A stretch of DNA of 64,000 bases, from assembly GCA_033344775.1 (NCBI GenBank), contig JAWPMT010000004.1, forward strand, positions 1,240,001-1,304,000. Direction: 5' to 3'. Positions within the stretch are counted from its first letter, which is position 1, and each line of letters begins with the position of its first letter. Position numbers and translations under genes: made by a program. Below are positions 26,046 to 34,763 of the stretch, piece after piece. The DNA is from Cytophagales bacterium (GTDB lineage: Bacteria; Bacteroidota; Bacteroidia; Cytophagales; Cyclobacteriaceae). The notes under the pieces are model-generated. The model was not told the DNA's origin and made no database searches. It was given only the letters and a program-made list of their open reading frames with translations.

Positions 26046-28229
26046 TTATCCTAATTTGATCTCATTCTGAATGAATGGCTGATTGTAGAACCTTTCACCT
26101 GTGGCTTTGTACAAAGCATTGGCTAGTGCCCCCATGATTGGTGGCAACGATGGTTCTCCCAATCCAGTAGGATCAATTCCATTATTGATGAAGAAAGTCT
26201 CAATCTCCAGTGGCGCCTCTCGCTGACGGATCAATCGGTAACGATCAAAGTTCTGCTGCTCAGGAGCCCCATCTTTGAATGTCAGTTGACCGTACATCGC
26301 ATGTCCGATGCCATCGACGATTCCTCCTTCGATCTGGTTCTTGGCAGCTCCGGGGTTTACTACCACACCACAATCCACCACACACCAAACTTTTTTCACA
26401 CGAGGTGTTCCGTTCTTCATCTCAATGTCCAGCACCTGAGCCACATAGGAATTATGGCAATAGTAAGCAGAGACACCACGATGAACGCCGGGTGTTGCCG
26501 TACCCCAGTTGGCCTTCTTCTTCACTTCTTCCAAAACGCCCGCATATCGTTTAGGATCGTAATCATTTCTCTCTCCAATCGGATCGTTGATCGCACGATC
26601 AAACAGTTCCAGCCGGAAATCGATCGGATCTTTACCAGCCGCTTCAGCTACTTCATCGAGGAAGGCATTTTCGATACCTGCCATGAAGTTAGAACGAGGT
26701 GCTCTCCATGCTCCTGCCGAAATGTTGGATTCAACACCTTCATTTTCCGCCAGGTAGTTATCCACGGAACCTGCAGGGAAACGATCGGCAAACACCGGAC
26801 TTCCATGAATACCCGATCCTTTCACATGTAAAGCGGTCATTTTATTGTTCGCATCTAAAGCTGCACGGTATTTCACCTGGTAAGCAGGTCGATAAGTACC
26901 CTGCGCCATATCATCCTCTCTGGTGTAAACCATCTTAATCGGTGTTCCAACTTTTTGAGAGATAGCAGCCGCTTCCAATGCGAAGTGTCCGTAAAGTCTA
27001 CGTCCAAATCCTCCCCCCATTCGGGTCATGTCTATGGAAATGTTTTCTTCAGGAATTCCAAGCAGACTAGCCGCACTTTTACTCAGGTATTCTGGTGTCT
27101 GGATTGGTCCGACCAACTCAGCACTTCCTTCCTTCACATCGGCAAAGAAGTTCATAGGCTCCATGGTATTGTGTGCCAGGAACGGTGCTGAATATTCTCT
27201 TTCTACGACCTGAGCAGCATTCGCAAATGCGCGACCAGGGTTACCATTTTCGCGAGCTGCTTCAGAACTTTTTGCCAAAGCACTGGCGAGTTTCTGGTTG
27301 TGATCAATGGTGCTTTCAGCAGGCGTGTCCTGTGTCCATTCAATTTTCAAGGCTTTCTTAGCCTTCATCACTTGCCAGGTAGACTTACCTACAACTGCAA
27401 CCAATTCTGTGAATGCATTGGTATCAGACCATTGCTTCTCAGCAGGTTCGGTATTTACAATTACGACATCAGTGATACCCGATACCGCTCGGGCGGCAGT
27501 ATCATCCACAGATTTCACCTTCATTCCAAACGCCGGCGGATGCACAATAGCTGCGATTTGCATGCCTTCTCGTTTGATATCGATACCATATAAAGGCTGT
27601 CCGGTAACGATCTTAGGTGCATCAACATTTTTCTTGGACTGGCCAATGATCTTAAAATCCTTGGGGTCTTTCAGTTTAACATCTTGAGGAACTTCCATTC
27701 CTGAAGCCGCCGAAGCTACTGCTCCATAACCGATTGATTTTCCTGAGCTGTGTTTGATCACACCATTCTCGGTCGTCAACTCACCCACAGGAACTTGCCA
27801 TTCTTTCGCGGCTGCTTCCATTAACATGCGTCTTACGGTCGCACCTGCAGTCCGCAAACTGGTCCAGCCTTGACGAATGGACTGGCTACCTCCGGCCAAC
27901 TGACGGGTGTATTTGGAAATGTCGTAGGGTGCTTGTTCCACCACCACATTTTTCCAATCAACGTCCAATTCCTCCGCTATGATCATCGGCATAGACGTTT
28001 TCACATTTTGTCCGATCTCAGGATTAGGCGAATAGATGGTAACGACGCCATTGTCACCAATTTTGATGAATGCATTCATGTCGACCCAGGTCTCGGGAAT
28101 ACCAAGCACTTCGGCTTGTTCCGGAGCGCAGCTTTGTAGCCAGCTTACACCTAACATGATCCCTCCACCAGCCATGGTGGACACTTTCATGAAAGATCGA
28201 CGATTATATTTCTCTTTGATTAATGTCAT
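26046..28229 (-). CDS. Xanthine dehydrogenase family molybdopterin-binding subunit (isoquinoline 1-oxidoreductase beta-like)
   Basis: A 727-residue molybdenum hydroxylase large subunit. The N-terminus NRRSFMKVSTMAGGGIMLG fits a twin-arginine signal, and SWLQSCAP may serve as a lipobox, so the enzyme is probably periplasmic. Molybdopterin-contact motifs include GGFGRRLYGHF, GAWRAPRSN and the late VEGGIVDGIGHAMYGQL region. The family oxidises aromatic N-heterocycles or aldehydes, taking oxygen from water. GLGEPSLPP near the end contains the catalytic glutamate region. The small Fe-S subunit gene lies 19 bases upstream. No cytochrome c or XdhC-type chaperone gene is adjacent. The substrate is not predictable. 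Confidence 0.9.
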   Translation of the reverse strand: MTLIKEKYNRRSFMKVSTMAGGGIMLGVSWLQSCAPEQAEVLGIPETWVDMNAFIKIGDNGVVTIYSPNPEIGQNVKTSMPMIIAEELDVDWKNVVVEQAPYDISKYTRQLAGGSQSIRQGWTSLRTAGATVRRMLMEAAAKEWQVPVGELTTENGVIKHSSGKSIGYGAVASAASGMEVPQDVKLKDPKDFKIIGQSKKNVDAPKIVTGQPLYGIDIKREGMQIAAIVHPPAFGMKVKSVDDTAARAVSGITDVVIVNTEPAEKQWSDTNAFTELVAVVGKSTWQVMKAKKALKIEWTQDTPAESTIDHNQKLASALAKSSEAARENGNPGRAFANAAQVVEREYSAPFLAHNTMEPMNFFADVKEGSAELVGPIQTPEYLSKSAASLLGIPEENISIDMTRMGGGFGRRLYGHFALEAAAISQKVGTPIKMVYTREDDMAQGTYRPAYQVKYRAALDANNKMTALHVKGSGIHGSPVFADRFPAGSVDNYLAENEGVESNISAGAWRAPRSNFMAGIENAFLDEVAEAAGKDPIDFRLELFDRAINDPIGERNDYDPKRYAGVLEEVKKKANWGTATPGVHRGVSAYYCHNSYVAQVLDIEMKNGTPRVKKVWCVVDCGVVVNPGAAKNQIEGGIVDGIGHAMYGQLTFKDGAPEQQNFDRYRLIRQREAPLEIETFFINNGIDPTGLGEPSLPPIMGALANALYKATGERFYNQPFIQNEIKLG

Positions 28230-28248
28230 GATTCCAGGTTTTCGGTGA

Positions 28249-28719
28249 TTAACTCATTTTAGATGCCGCTGTTTTGATCGCAGCTTTGATCCTCGTGTAA
28301 GTTCCACACCGGCAAAGGTTACCGTTCATGGCATTTTCGATCTGCTCATCCGAAGGATTCGGATTTGTGGCTAAAAAAGAAGCAGCATTCATAATCTGAC
28401 CTGCCTGACAGTAACCGCATTGAGGAACATCATGCTCCAACCAGGCTTGCTGCACTGCATGTTCAGCTTTCTCTGCTTTTTCTGAAAGTCCTTCGATCGT
28501 CTTGATCTCACCATCTCCAACTGCAGCCACCGGCAGTTGACATGACCTGACGGCCGTTCCGTTTAAATGAATGGTACATGCACCGCATTGTGCAATCCCG
28601 CAGCCAAATTTTGTTCCTACCAGATCAAGCTCGTCACGAAGTACCCACAACATGGGAGTATCTTCATCTACGTTCACCTTTCTGGAGGCTCCATTTACTT
28701 TGATATTGAAAGTAGCCAT
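28249..28719 (-). CDS. (2Fe-2S)-binding subunit of molybdenum hydroxylase (isoquinoline 1-oxidoreductase alpha-like)
   Basis: A 156-residue electron-transfer subunit with two [2Fe-2S] clusters. The plant-ferredoxin-type cluster is bound by FGCGIAQCGACTIHLNG and the later RSCQLP cysteine. The second cluster is bound by CGYCQAGQIM and NLCRCGTYTRI. It passes electrons from the molybdenum subunit encoded just downstream. It has no signal peptide and is expected to be exported together with the Tat-bearing large subunit. It is the first gene of the two-gene operon. Confidence 0.93.
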   Translation of the reverse strand: MATFNIKVNGASRKVNVDEDTPMLWVLRDELDLVGTKFGCGIAQCGACTIHLNGTAVRSCQLPVAAVGDGEIKTIEGLSEKAEKAEHAVQQAWLEHDVPQCGYCQAGQIMNAASFLATNPNPSDEQIENAMNGNLCRCGTYTRIKAAIKTAASKMS

Positions 28720-28909
28720 TGAATTTTCAAGAGTTAATCCTCCTCAATTTAATAAGTATTTAGGGGTCTTAAGGAATTGTGGCCACAATATCCACCAGCG
28801 GGAAGCACAACTAAGACAAACGGCATGGAAACGTCTTCAAAGGAAAGGCTGTGGATGACAGACGTAACCCACCCCTGACCCCTCCCAAGAGGGGAATAGG
28901 AAAGTTGAT

Positions 28910-29791
28910 CTACTTCTTCTCCAAATTGAAGCGGAATACAAGTCCGGCTTTAGCAACGAGGCCGTCTGTTTTGATGCGGTCCAGTTCGGTTCGATCGTCA
29001 CCAAATTTTACCAGGTTCAGTGCCCAGTCGACCTGATCTCCTTCTTCGAATAATTTATAGCCACTGCCTAATAGAAAGCCAATTTTGGCATTGAAAACGA
29101 TGTTATCAGTGAGGTAGTAATCTGAGAAAAAGCTCAATAAGTTCACCGCCCGCTGCAAATAGAAATCACCATCTGCAGGTTGCCTGTAAGTCTGAAAAAC
29201 GCCTAAAAAATCCGCACCGATGTACCATTTGTCGTTTTGTTGAAAGGATAAAGTTCCTGTAGCCGGAAGTACGCCATAAAAACGAACTTTAGGGCTGATC
29301 TTCCAGTCAATGCCGAACAATGGCGTTACTAACTGTCCCATAAACTCTGTATTCGTATAGAATCCTAAACGAAACTCGGCATTCTCTGTCTTTTTATAAG
29401 TATACAAGGCCACTAGTGCAAACTGATATGCTGATCCATTAATCGTAAACTGATCACTGTTCATGCGATGGAAGGTAGCAACAGTCAATGGACGACCTTC
29501 CTTCAGATTGATATTCGCCCCAAGGCTGAGCGTTATGTTTCTGGCTTTGTAATCGGAGAAGACATCTTCGACACCTGTTCCTTCCATTGAAAAACCTGTT
29601 AATATGGCGTCCTTGGAAGGGAGTAGGATCGGGAATTGCAGCGCCAGATTAAGTCCATTCAACTCATCATAGTCATTGCCCATCAGCCCACGAGTAGCAT
29701 CCAGTCGAGCAATATCAATAAAGCCTTGTGACCACAAAAACGAGGGGATGAGGATCAGAAGCGCGAATAGAAAAGACTTCATGATGTTCAT
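28910..29791 (-). CDS. DUF6268 family outer-membrane-type protein
   Basis: A protein of about 293 residues with a signal peptide (MKSFLFALLILIPSFLWSQ) and a series of amphipathic beta-strands, as in an outer-membrane barrel. Strands such as RNITLSLGANINL, VRFYGVLPATGTLSF and KAGLVFRFNLEKK support this, the last being a typical barrel-closing C-terminal strand ending near Phe. The family is uncharacterised. The frame is open further upstream, but the ATG at 29791 overlaps the stop of the preceding gene as ATGA; an ATG at 29782 is also possible. It may act together with the exported Dabb protein encoded just upstream, but this is only inferred from coupling. Confidence 0.75.
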   Translation of the reverse strand: MNIMKSFLFALLILIPSFLWSQGFIDIARLDATRGLMGNDYDELNGLNLALQFPILLPSKDAILTGFSMEGTGVEDVFSDYKARNITLSLGANINLKEGRPLTVATFHRMNSDQFTINGSAYQFALVALYTYKKTENAEFRLGFYTNTEFMGQLVTPLFGIDWKISPKVRFYGVLPATGTLSFQQNDKWYIGADFLGVFQTYRQPADGDFYLQRAVNLLSFFSDYYLTDNIVFNAKIGFLLGSGYKLFEEGDQVDWALNLVKFGDDRTELDRIKTDGLVAKAGLVFRFNLEKK

Positions 29792-30186
29792 GCCCAGGAA
29801 TCGTAAACCTGAACTCTTTTCCACAAGTGCTTGTATTCCTCGATGTATTCTAAATGCGCCTGATGCGCTTGATAAATATCCTGATCTTCTTTACTGTCGA
29901 AGGTCACAACCAGTGAAACCTGATAGCTGCCATCTACAACATCGCGGGGTGTTCCTGCCGGTTCTCCGATATGGTAAGTTTTGATCGTCTCTACTTTCTT
30001 GAAGAAGGCTTCTGTACCTTTCATGAATTGCTCGATGGTCTTTTCATCATCGGGATCATTCATCCAGAAAAAAACCATGTGCACAAATCTGCCTGGAAGG
30101 GTATTTTTTGCTTCTACTGCTATTGGAGCTAATCCTATCGCGGCCACCGCCGCTGAAGCCTTTTTAAAAAATGAGCGCTTGTTCAT
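29788..30186 (-). CDS. Exported Dabb domain protein (stress-responsive A/B barrel)
   Basis: A 132-residue protein. Residues 1-27 (MNKRSFFKKASAAVAAIGLA and the AVEAK end) form a signal sequence with a KRSFFKKA stretch resembling a Tat motif. The rest is a Dabb domain: GRFVHMVFFWMNDPDDEKTIEQF, a middle helix, PAGTPRDVVDGSYQVSLVVTFDS, and HLEYIEEYKHLWKRVQVYDSW. Dabb domains form dimeric ferredoxin-like barrels; some are enzymes, many have no known role. Export is unusual for this family. It overlaps the DUF6268 gene by 4 bases. Confidence 0.85.
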   Translation of the reverse strand: MNKRSFFKKASAAVAAIGLAPIAVEAKNTLPGRFVHMVFFWMNDPDDEKTIEQFMKGTEAFFKKVETIKTYHIGEPAGTPRDVVDGSYQVSLVVTFDSKEDQDIYQAHQAHLEYIEEYKHLWKRVQVYDSWA

Positions 30187-30334
30187 CGTTGTAAGTATGA
30201 AACTAAAAATGATTACAACGTGATTTTAGGAAGAAAAATCAAGAAAAGACGCAATCAGGTAAAACAGTTTTTGCAATACAGCCCTTTTGTCCCCTTATAA
30301 GCGGACAATTACCATTGATAGTAACTTATAACAA

Positions 30335-31438
30335 TTATCCTGCTGGCTCTAATTGAGGTTCCACTTTACCCAATGACGCCAACATACGGCCGTGGTTCAG
30401 GATCGCTAAAAGGAATGTTCTCTGACTGTTGTACTGGATGTCAAATTCCCTTGCTGTCGCCGCAACGATCTTGGAGATCTTGTGATAATGCACGTGACAG
30501 ATGGTCGGAAACAGGTGATGCTCTACCTGAAAGTTCAATCCACCAATCAACCAGGACAATATGCGGTTGCCGGTAGCAAAGTTGGTCGTTGTGGCCAATT
30601 GATGTACGACAAAGTTATTGTCCATTTGCCCTTCGGCATCAGGTAACGGAAATTCACATTCAGGCATCACGTGTGCACTTTGGAAGACCACCGATAAGGC
30701 AAATCCCGTAATAAAATGCATCAAGCCAAAGCCCAACAGCACCCACCACCAGGGCGTCGAAAGCAATACAATCGGTAAAATCAACATCACCGTAAGGTAT
30801 CCGGCTTTCCAGATGGCCAGATCCGTGATCAATTTTGAAAACTCCTGACGACTCTTGATGAGACCCATTTTTCGGTATCGAAATGCACGTAGCACATCAT
30901 TGACCAATTTACTCATGGTCATCATGCCGTAAAGCACCCATGCATAGATGTGCTGGAACCGATGTATGCCCATCAGTTTCTGATTTGGAGAGAATCGCAA
31001 TATTGGTGTAATGAAGATATCTTCGTCACCTCCATCGATATTGGTGAAGGTATGATGTAGCACATTGTGCTGGAGTCGCCAAATCTCCGTATGTCCACCA
31101 ATGAGGTTGAGTACCATGCCCATGGCCTTGTTCACTTTGGCATTTTTAGAATAGGCGCCATGAATGGCATCATGCATGACATTTAGTCCTAAGCCCGATT
31201 TACCCACACCCATTAGGACCCAGAGTCCAAAAAAGAACCACGGATTGGAAGCTACGCCACTCAAAAGCAAGACCAGTGGGGTAAGAAAAACCGAAAGCAT
31301 GATCGCTGTTTTTAGAACCAGCTGTGCATTACCATGCTTGCTCACGTTATTGACGCGGAAGTACTCGTTTACTCGAAATTTCAGAATGCTTTCAAACTCG
31401 GCATCACTATCTTTCGAAAACCTGTAAGGGGTTTTCAT
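30335..31438 (-). CDS. Membrane fatty acid desaturase (acyl-CoA/linoleoyl-CoA desaturase type)
   Basis: A membrane di-iron desaturase of 367 residues. The three histidine boxes are MHDAIHGAY, LQHNVLHHTF and FQVEHHLFPTICHVHYH. Hydrophobic pairs before the first and between the second and third boxes match the usual four-helix topology. It introduces a double bond into acyl chains, probably of membrane phospholipids. The frame opens with a TTG at 31450, but the ATG at 31438 gives the better start, MKTPYRFSKDSDAEFE. There is no cytochrome b5 domain. It is a single-gene unit. Confidence 0.9.
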   Translation of the reverse strand: MKTPYRFSKDSDAEFESILKFRVNEYFRVNNVSKHGNAQLVLKTAIMLSVFLTPLVLLLSGVASNPWFFFGLWVLMGVGKSGLGLNVMHDAIHGAYSKNAKVNKAMGMVLNLIGGHTEIWRLQHNVLHHTFTNIDGGDEDIFITPILRFSPNQKLMGIHRFQHIYAWVLYGMMTMSKLVNDVLRAFRYRKMGLIKSRQEFSKLITDLAIWKAGYLTVMLILPIVLLSTPWWWVLLGFGLMHFITGFALSVVFQSAHVMPECEFPLPDAEGQMDNNFVVHQLATTTNFATGNRILSWLIGGLNFQVEHHLFPTICHVHYHKISKIVAATAREFDIQYNSQRTFLLAILNHGRMLASLGKVEPQLEPAG

Positions 31439-31636
31439 AATCACGGGCAAGGTTTTTTTAAATTTTCGCCAAGGTAATCAAATTGACCTAATGACTGTAC
31501 CAAAACTTGATGGACGCAAATTGCGACCTCACTTTCTAACCAGGTAACTCATTAATAATTAATAATCAATCAGATTCCTAACTGCTTTGACCTGTATTTG
31601 GTTCGTCGGGCCTTCTATTGGCGATCCGATTTTAAA

Positions 31637-31671
31637 CAAAAAAATGCCAGCTACGTAAGTCGCAGCTGGCA
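31637..31671 (-). terminator. Intrinsic terminator of the 71-residue protein gene
   Basis: TGCCAGCT (31645-31652) and AGCTGGCA (31664-31671) form an 8-base stem with an 11-base loop, followed on the minus strand by a T-run (31637-31644). It lies 25 bases after the stop at 31696. Confidence 0.85.
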
Positions 31672-31695
31672 CGTTATATTGAAGGATATTTATTC

Positions 31696-31911
31696 CTAAT
31701 TTCTCTTAGGAAGCTTGTTGTCGATCACTTTTCCGTTCTTCACTTCACCGTAATACACGACGTTGTAAAAACCTTCATATCTTTTGATCGACTCGTACAA
31801 TTGAGTGATATTTTCACTTCTGATCTTCACTCCTTTGTTCTCCCCTTGCCTTCTCAGCTCAATGTAATAGCCCGCTTTTAATTTAATTGGGGCTGATAAT
31901 GGTCTTGCCAT
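31696..31911 (-). CDS. Small conserved-looking protein, 71 residues, unknown function
   Basis: A 71-residue basic protein starting MARPLSAPIKLKAGYYIELR. It has a pattern of short beta-strands, GVKIRSENITQLYESIKRY and YNVVYYGEVKNGKVID. The gene has its own strong terminator. This, the clear ATG and the lack of any overlapping better frame support that it is real. No family was recognised with certainty; a small nucleic-acid-binding protein is possible because of its charge and its position near a helicase gene and a cold-shock-like gene. Confidence 0.7.
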   Translation of the reverse strand: MARPLSAPIKLKAGYYIELRRQGENKGVKIRSENITQLYESIKRYEGFYNVVYYGEVKNGKVIDNKLPKRN

Positions 31912-32029
31912 AATGATTGTTTATTAAAACCAAACTCTTTCAAATGCCTTCTTCCGAAGGTATATTTTTATTTTCTTAAGTGGTCGTAAACCAACTGAGA
32001 TCCAGGTCTCATTGGCCAACGATGGAAAA

Positions 32030-32242
32030 TTACTTCTCCCCTTTTTTGGGTTCTACCACAGGCTCTGGTGGCGTATTGGTAATATTTCCGTTTTCGTCGA
32101 TATATGCCATCATATCTTCGAGGCTTCCGCCCTTGGCATTATTTTCCTGCCGTTCTTTCTTCTTCAGCTCTTTCTCGTGCCGCTTCCTCAACTTTTCCTT
32201 CTGTTTCTGAGCTTTAATAAAGCTATTCTGCGATCTTCCCAT
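32030..32242 (-). CDS. Small lysine-rich protein resembling the N-terminal part of Bacteroidetes cold-shock proteins
   Basis: A 70-residue protein starting MGRSQNSFIKAQKQKEKL, with a long charged helix (residues 10-37) and the segment SLEDMMAYIDENGNITNTPP. From memory of the family, this layout (MGRSQ start, Lys/Glu helix, MMAYIDENGNI, TPP) is the N-terminal extension of cold-shock-domain proteins in Bacteroidota. Here the frame ends EPKKGEK with no cold-shock domain after it, and the next gene is unrelated. It is either a stand-alone version or a shortened one. It lies near a DEAD-box helicase gene, a frequent companion of cold-shock proteins. Confidence 0.7.
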   Translation of the reverse strand: MGRSQNSFIKAQKQKEKLRKRHEKELKKKERQENNAKGGSLEDMMAYIDENGNITNTPPEPVVEPKKGEK

Positions 32243-32832
32243 ATCCTATCTATTCGTCTGAATTACGGTCTGGCCACCGAAACCCTGTTTAAAAATGAAG
32301 AGCACCCTCCGACATGATCTCGTCCGATAGTGTCCAGCTCTTCAGCCACCTGAGCAGCTATTTCTAATGCCTTGTGAATGCGCCAATTGAAATTCCCGGC
32401 CCATGAAAGCATATCAATACCTTTCATGGCTGAGTTTTTATTCAATAATTTAAATGCGTTGTTGGTGGGGACCTCTCCTGTGATTCGGACTGATAAGCTG
32501 TTTTTTGTTCGATTAGGGCAATTTTTTGAATTTGCCGCTGCGATTAAATGGTTCCCTACGTTTGCGATACGCCTACTTATTTTAATGTCTAATAATGCTA
32601 ATAACCATGTAATAGTTCATGCCTATCAGCTTAAAATTGGATTTTGACTTTTATGCCTTAAGGAAAAAATGGGCTTAAGTCTGAAACATCCACTAATGAA
32701 AACAGCAATAAAAGTAGGTCTGTTAGGTTGGCAAGAGGAGAATGACACTACAGCTAATTGCCGAACTTTCAAGACGCGAATATAGAAAATTTAAGGCAAA
32801 AAACCTACAAAATTCTGTATTTACAGCAAGAA
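32243..32832. other. 590-base stretch with no supported gene
   Basis: Two weak open frames exist: 32263-32445 on the minus strand (60 codons) and 32378-32647 on the plus strand (89 codons). They overlap each other and neither has a recognisable motif. The stretch may contain decayed coding sequence. No RNA gene or mobile element was recognised. Confidence 0.4.
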
Positions 32833-34056
32833 CTATTTTTTTCCTCTGGATCGGGATGGTTTTCTACGTCCTCCCCGAAAAGGCTTTGGATTATAAACCG
32901 GTCCTTCTCCAATTTCTGCGGGCAGTTTCGCCTTGATCACATCACGGCCAAGCAGTTTTTCAATCTTGGCAAATTTCGTTTGCTCCTTTTCGCTGATCAA
33001 CGTAAATGCTGCTCCTTGTGAGGCGGCTCTGGCGGTCCTTCCTATGCGGTGAATGTAATCCTCGCCATCATTAGGTACATCATAATTAACAACCAGTTCT
33101 ATGTCCTCGATATCAATCCCACGGGAAAGGATATCCGTAGCCACAAGGATATTGAGTTTCTTGTTCTTGAAGGCGGTGAGTATTTCCTCACGCTTTTCCT
33201 GATCCAAATCAGAATGAATGCCTTCGCTCATAAGATCCAGTTTTTGCAAGGCGCGATTAAGCTCCTTGGCTCCCTCTTTCGTCGAAGAAAAAACAATAAC
33301 GCTACTTAGCTTTTTCCTGGTCAGTAAAAATTTCATCAGGGGGATCTTCTGATCCTCATATACCGAAAAAGCAGCTTGCACCACTTTCTCCGCTGGTTTG
33401 GAAACAGCTATTTTAATTTCTTCATGATCCGTCAATACGGCATCCATCAACGCGCGAATCTTCGGAGGCATAGTAGCCGAAAATAGTAACGTCTGTCGTT
33501 CTTTGGGTGTATGTGAGATGATCCTGGTAATGTCCTGATTAAAGCCCATGTCCAGCATTCGATCTGCTTCATCCAGCACCAGATACTTCAACTTATTCAG
33601 CTCCATATAGGGCATGGACAAATGTGCAATTAGCCTACCTGGTGTCCCGATGATAAAATCAGCTCCTTCTACAATGGCTTTTTTCTCTCGGCTAAAACTA
33701 TCGCCATCGTTCCCACCGTAGATCGCAATAGAACTGATCGGGGTGAAATAAGACAATCCTTCAAGCTGCTGATCGATTTGTATGGCAAGCTCTCGAGTTG
33801 GCACAATGACCAGTGCTTTGATCGTTGTATCAGAATCGCCCTCCGAAATGATTTTATGGATGAGTGGCAATAAAAAAGCTGCAGTTTTACCCGTTCCGGT
33901 TTGAGCAGAGGCAATAATATCTTTCCCATCGATGATTTTGGGGATCGCCTTTTGCTGAATGGGTGTAGCTTCGGTAAAGCCAATGGCGTTGATGCCGTCT
34001 ACGAGTCTATCGTCTAATCCAAATGAAGTGAAATCCAAGAGTAGCTTATTTTGCAA
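32833..34056 (-). CDS. DEAD-box ATP-dependent RNA helicase (RhlE-like)
   Basis: A 407-residue RNA helicase. All core motifs are present: the Q motif (FTEATPIQQKAIP), motif I AQTGTGKT (51-58), PTRELA, GTPGRL, DEAD (162-165), SAT (193-195), and HRIGRTAR in the second domain. It ends with a short basic tail RGGRRKPSRSRGKK, typical of RhlE-like enzymes that act on ribosomal or other structured RNA, especially in the cold. No ATG is available at the 5' end: the start is a TTG at 34056, or a second TTG at 34038. The gene is monocistronic. Confidence 0.92.
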   Translation of the reverse strand: MQNKLLLDFTSFGLDDRLVDGINAIGFTEATPIQQKAIPKIIDGKDIIASAQTGTGKTAAFLLPLIHKIISEGDSDTTIKALVIVPTRELAIQIDQQLEGLSYFTPISSIAIYGGNDGDSFSREKKAIVEGADFIIGTPGRLIAHLSMPYMELNKLKYLVLDEADRMLDMGFNQDITRIISHTPKERQTLLFSATMPPKIRALMDAVLTDHEEIKIAVSKPAEKVVQAAFSVYEDQKIPLMKFLLTRKKLSSVIVFSSTKEGAKELNRALQKLDLMSEGIHSDLDQEKREEILTAFKNKKLNILVATDILSRGIDIEDIELVVNYDVPNDGEDYIHRIGRTARAASQGAAFTLISEKEQTKFAKIEKLLGRDVIKAKLPAEIGEGPVYNPKPFRGGRRKPSRSRGKK

Positions 34057-34370
34057 TAAGGCTACGAAGCTACATCAAAACCTTTAAATGTAAAGGTGAA
34101 TGAAAAATATGGTGTACTTACCTAATTGATTGTTACTTTTCTGCTTTACTCATTACAACGTCAATTCCGTTGCTTTCACTAGGCATGAGTCGCTTTTATA
34201 CTCCAAAAGACAGCTCAAAATTCAAATCGGCCCTACGAACTTGCTGTTTTCATAAAGGCTAGATAGTCCGGCCTTTTGATAAAATCCATTGATTTTCTGA
34301 AACCCTCTTCAATCTTACGGATGCATTTGAATCGTATATTTAAGGACTGACTTACATCATTGACCCTCAC
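34057..34370. other. Intergenic region between helicase and DoxX-like genes
   Basis: About 314 bases. A 64-codon minus-strand frame (34233-34427) runs through it but overlaps the start of the DoxX-like gene and shows no recognisable motif. No promoter or RNA gene could be identified with confidence. Confidence 0.4.
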
Positions 34371-34715
34371 ATGGAAATAAGCAAATACATCATGGCCGTC
34401 CTCTACATCCTGGCTGGCATAAATCACTTCGTCAACCCAAAGTTCTATTATAAGATCACACCACCGTTTTTGAAAAACAAACCATTAATCAATGTGATTT
34501 CCGGAGGAGCAGAGATTATCTTGGGTGTACTGCTATTTACTCCATTCAGTCCATGGGCCGCCTGGGGGATCATCGCTTTGCTCATTGCTGTTTTTCCCGC
34601 CAATATCTATCACTTACAACAAAAAGGTGCCGGCATGAAAATACCGATTTGGGGATTATGGGTGAGATTGCCATTGCAGTTTGTCCTCATCTATTGGGCT
34701 TACGTATTTACTTAG
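34371..34715 (+). CDS. DoxX-like small membrane protein
   Basis: A 114-residue inner-membrane protein with four predicted helices. The start MEISKYIMAVLYILAGINHFVNP, the segment GGAEIILGVLLFTPF, the third helix AAWGIIALLIAVFPANIYHL and the last helix PLQFVLIYWAYVFT are the usual DoxX/DUF4267-like layout. The biochemical role of the family is mostly unknown; some members are linked to redox and respiration. The ATG at 34371 opens the frame. It is followed 48 bases later by the broken S41 peptidase gene. Confidence 0.8.
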   Translation: MEISKYIMAVLYILAGINHFVNPKFYYKITPPFLKNKPLINVISGGAEIILGVLLFTPFSPWAAWGIIALLIAVFPANIYHLQQKGAGMKIPIWGLWVRLPLQFVLIYWAYVFT

Positions 34716-34763
34716 CGCTAAGCTGGCATGATGCTTGATATCGGGAATGGAAACCTTCCTGAC

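Noticed and set aside
32263-32445. 60-codon minus-strand frame
   Set aside because: It overlaps another open frame, has no recognisable motif and no initiation signal; too weak to call as a gene.
32378-32647. 89-codon plus-strand frame rich in Phe and Leu
   Set aside because: It overlaps the frame on the other strand, has an unusual composition and no motif; could be chance or decay.
34233-34427. 64-codon minus-strand frame upstream of the DoxX-like gene
   Set aside because: It runs across the start of a better supported gene on the other strand and shows no family features.
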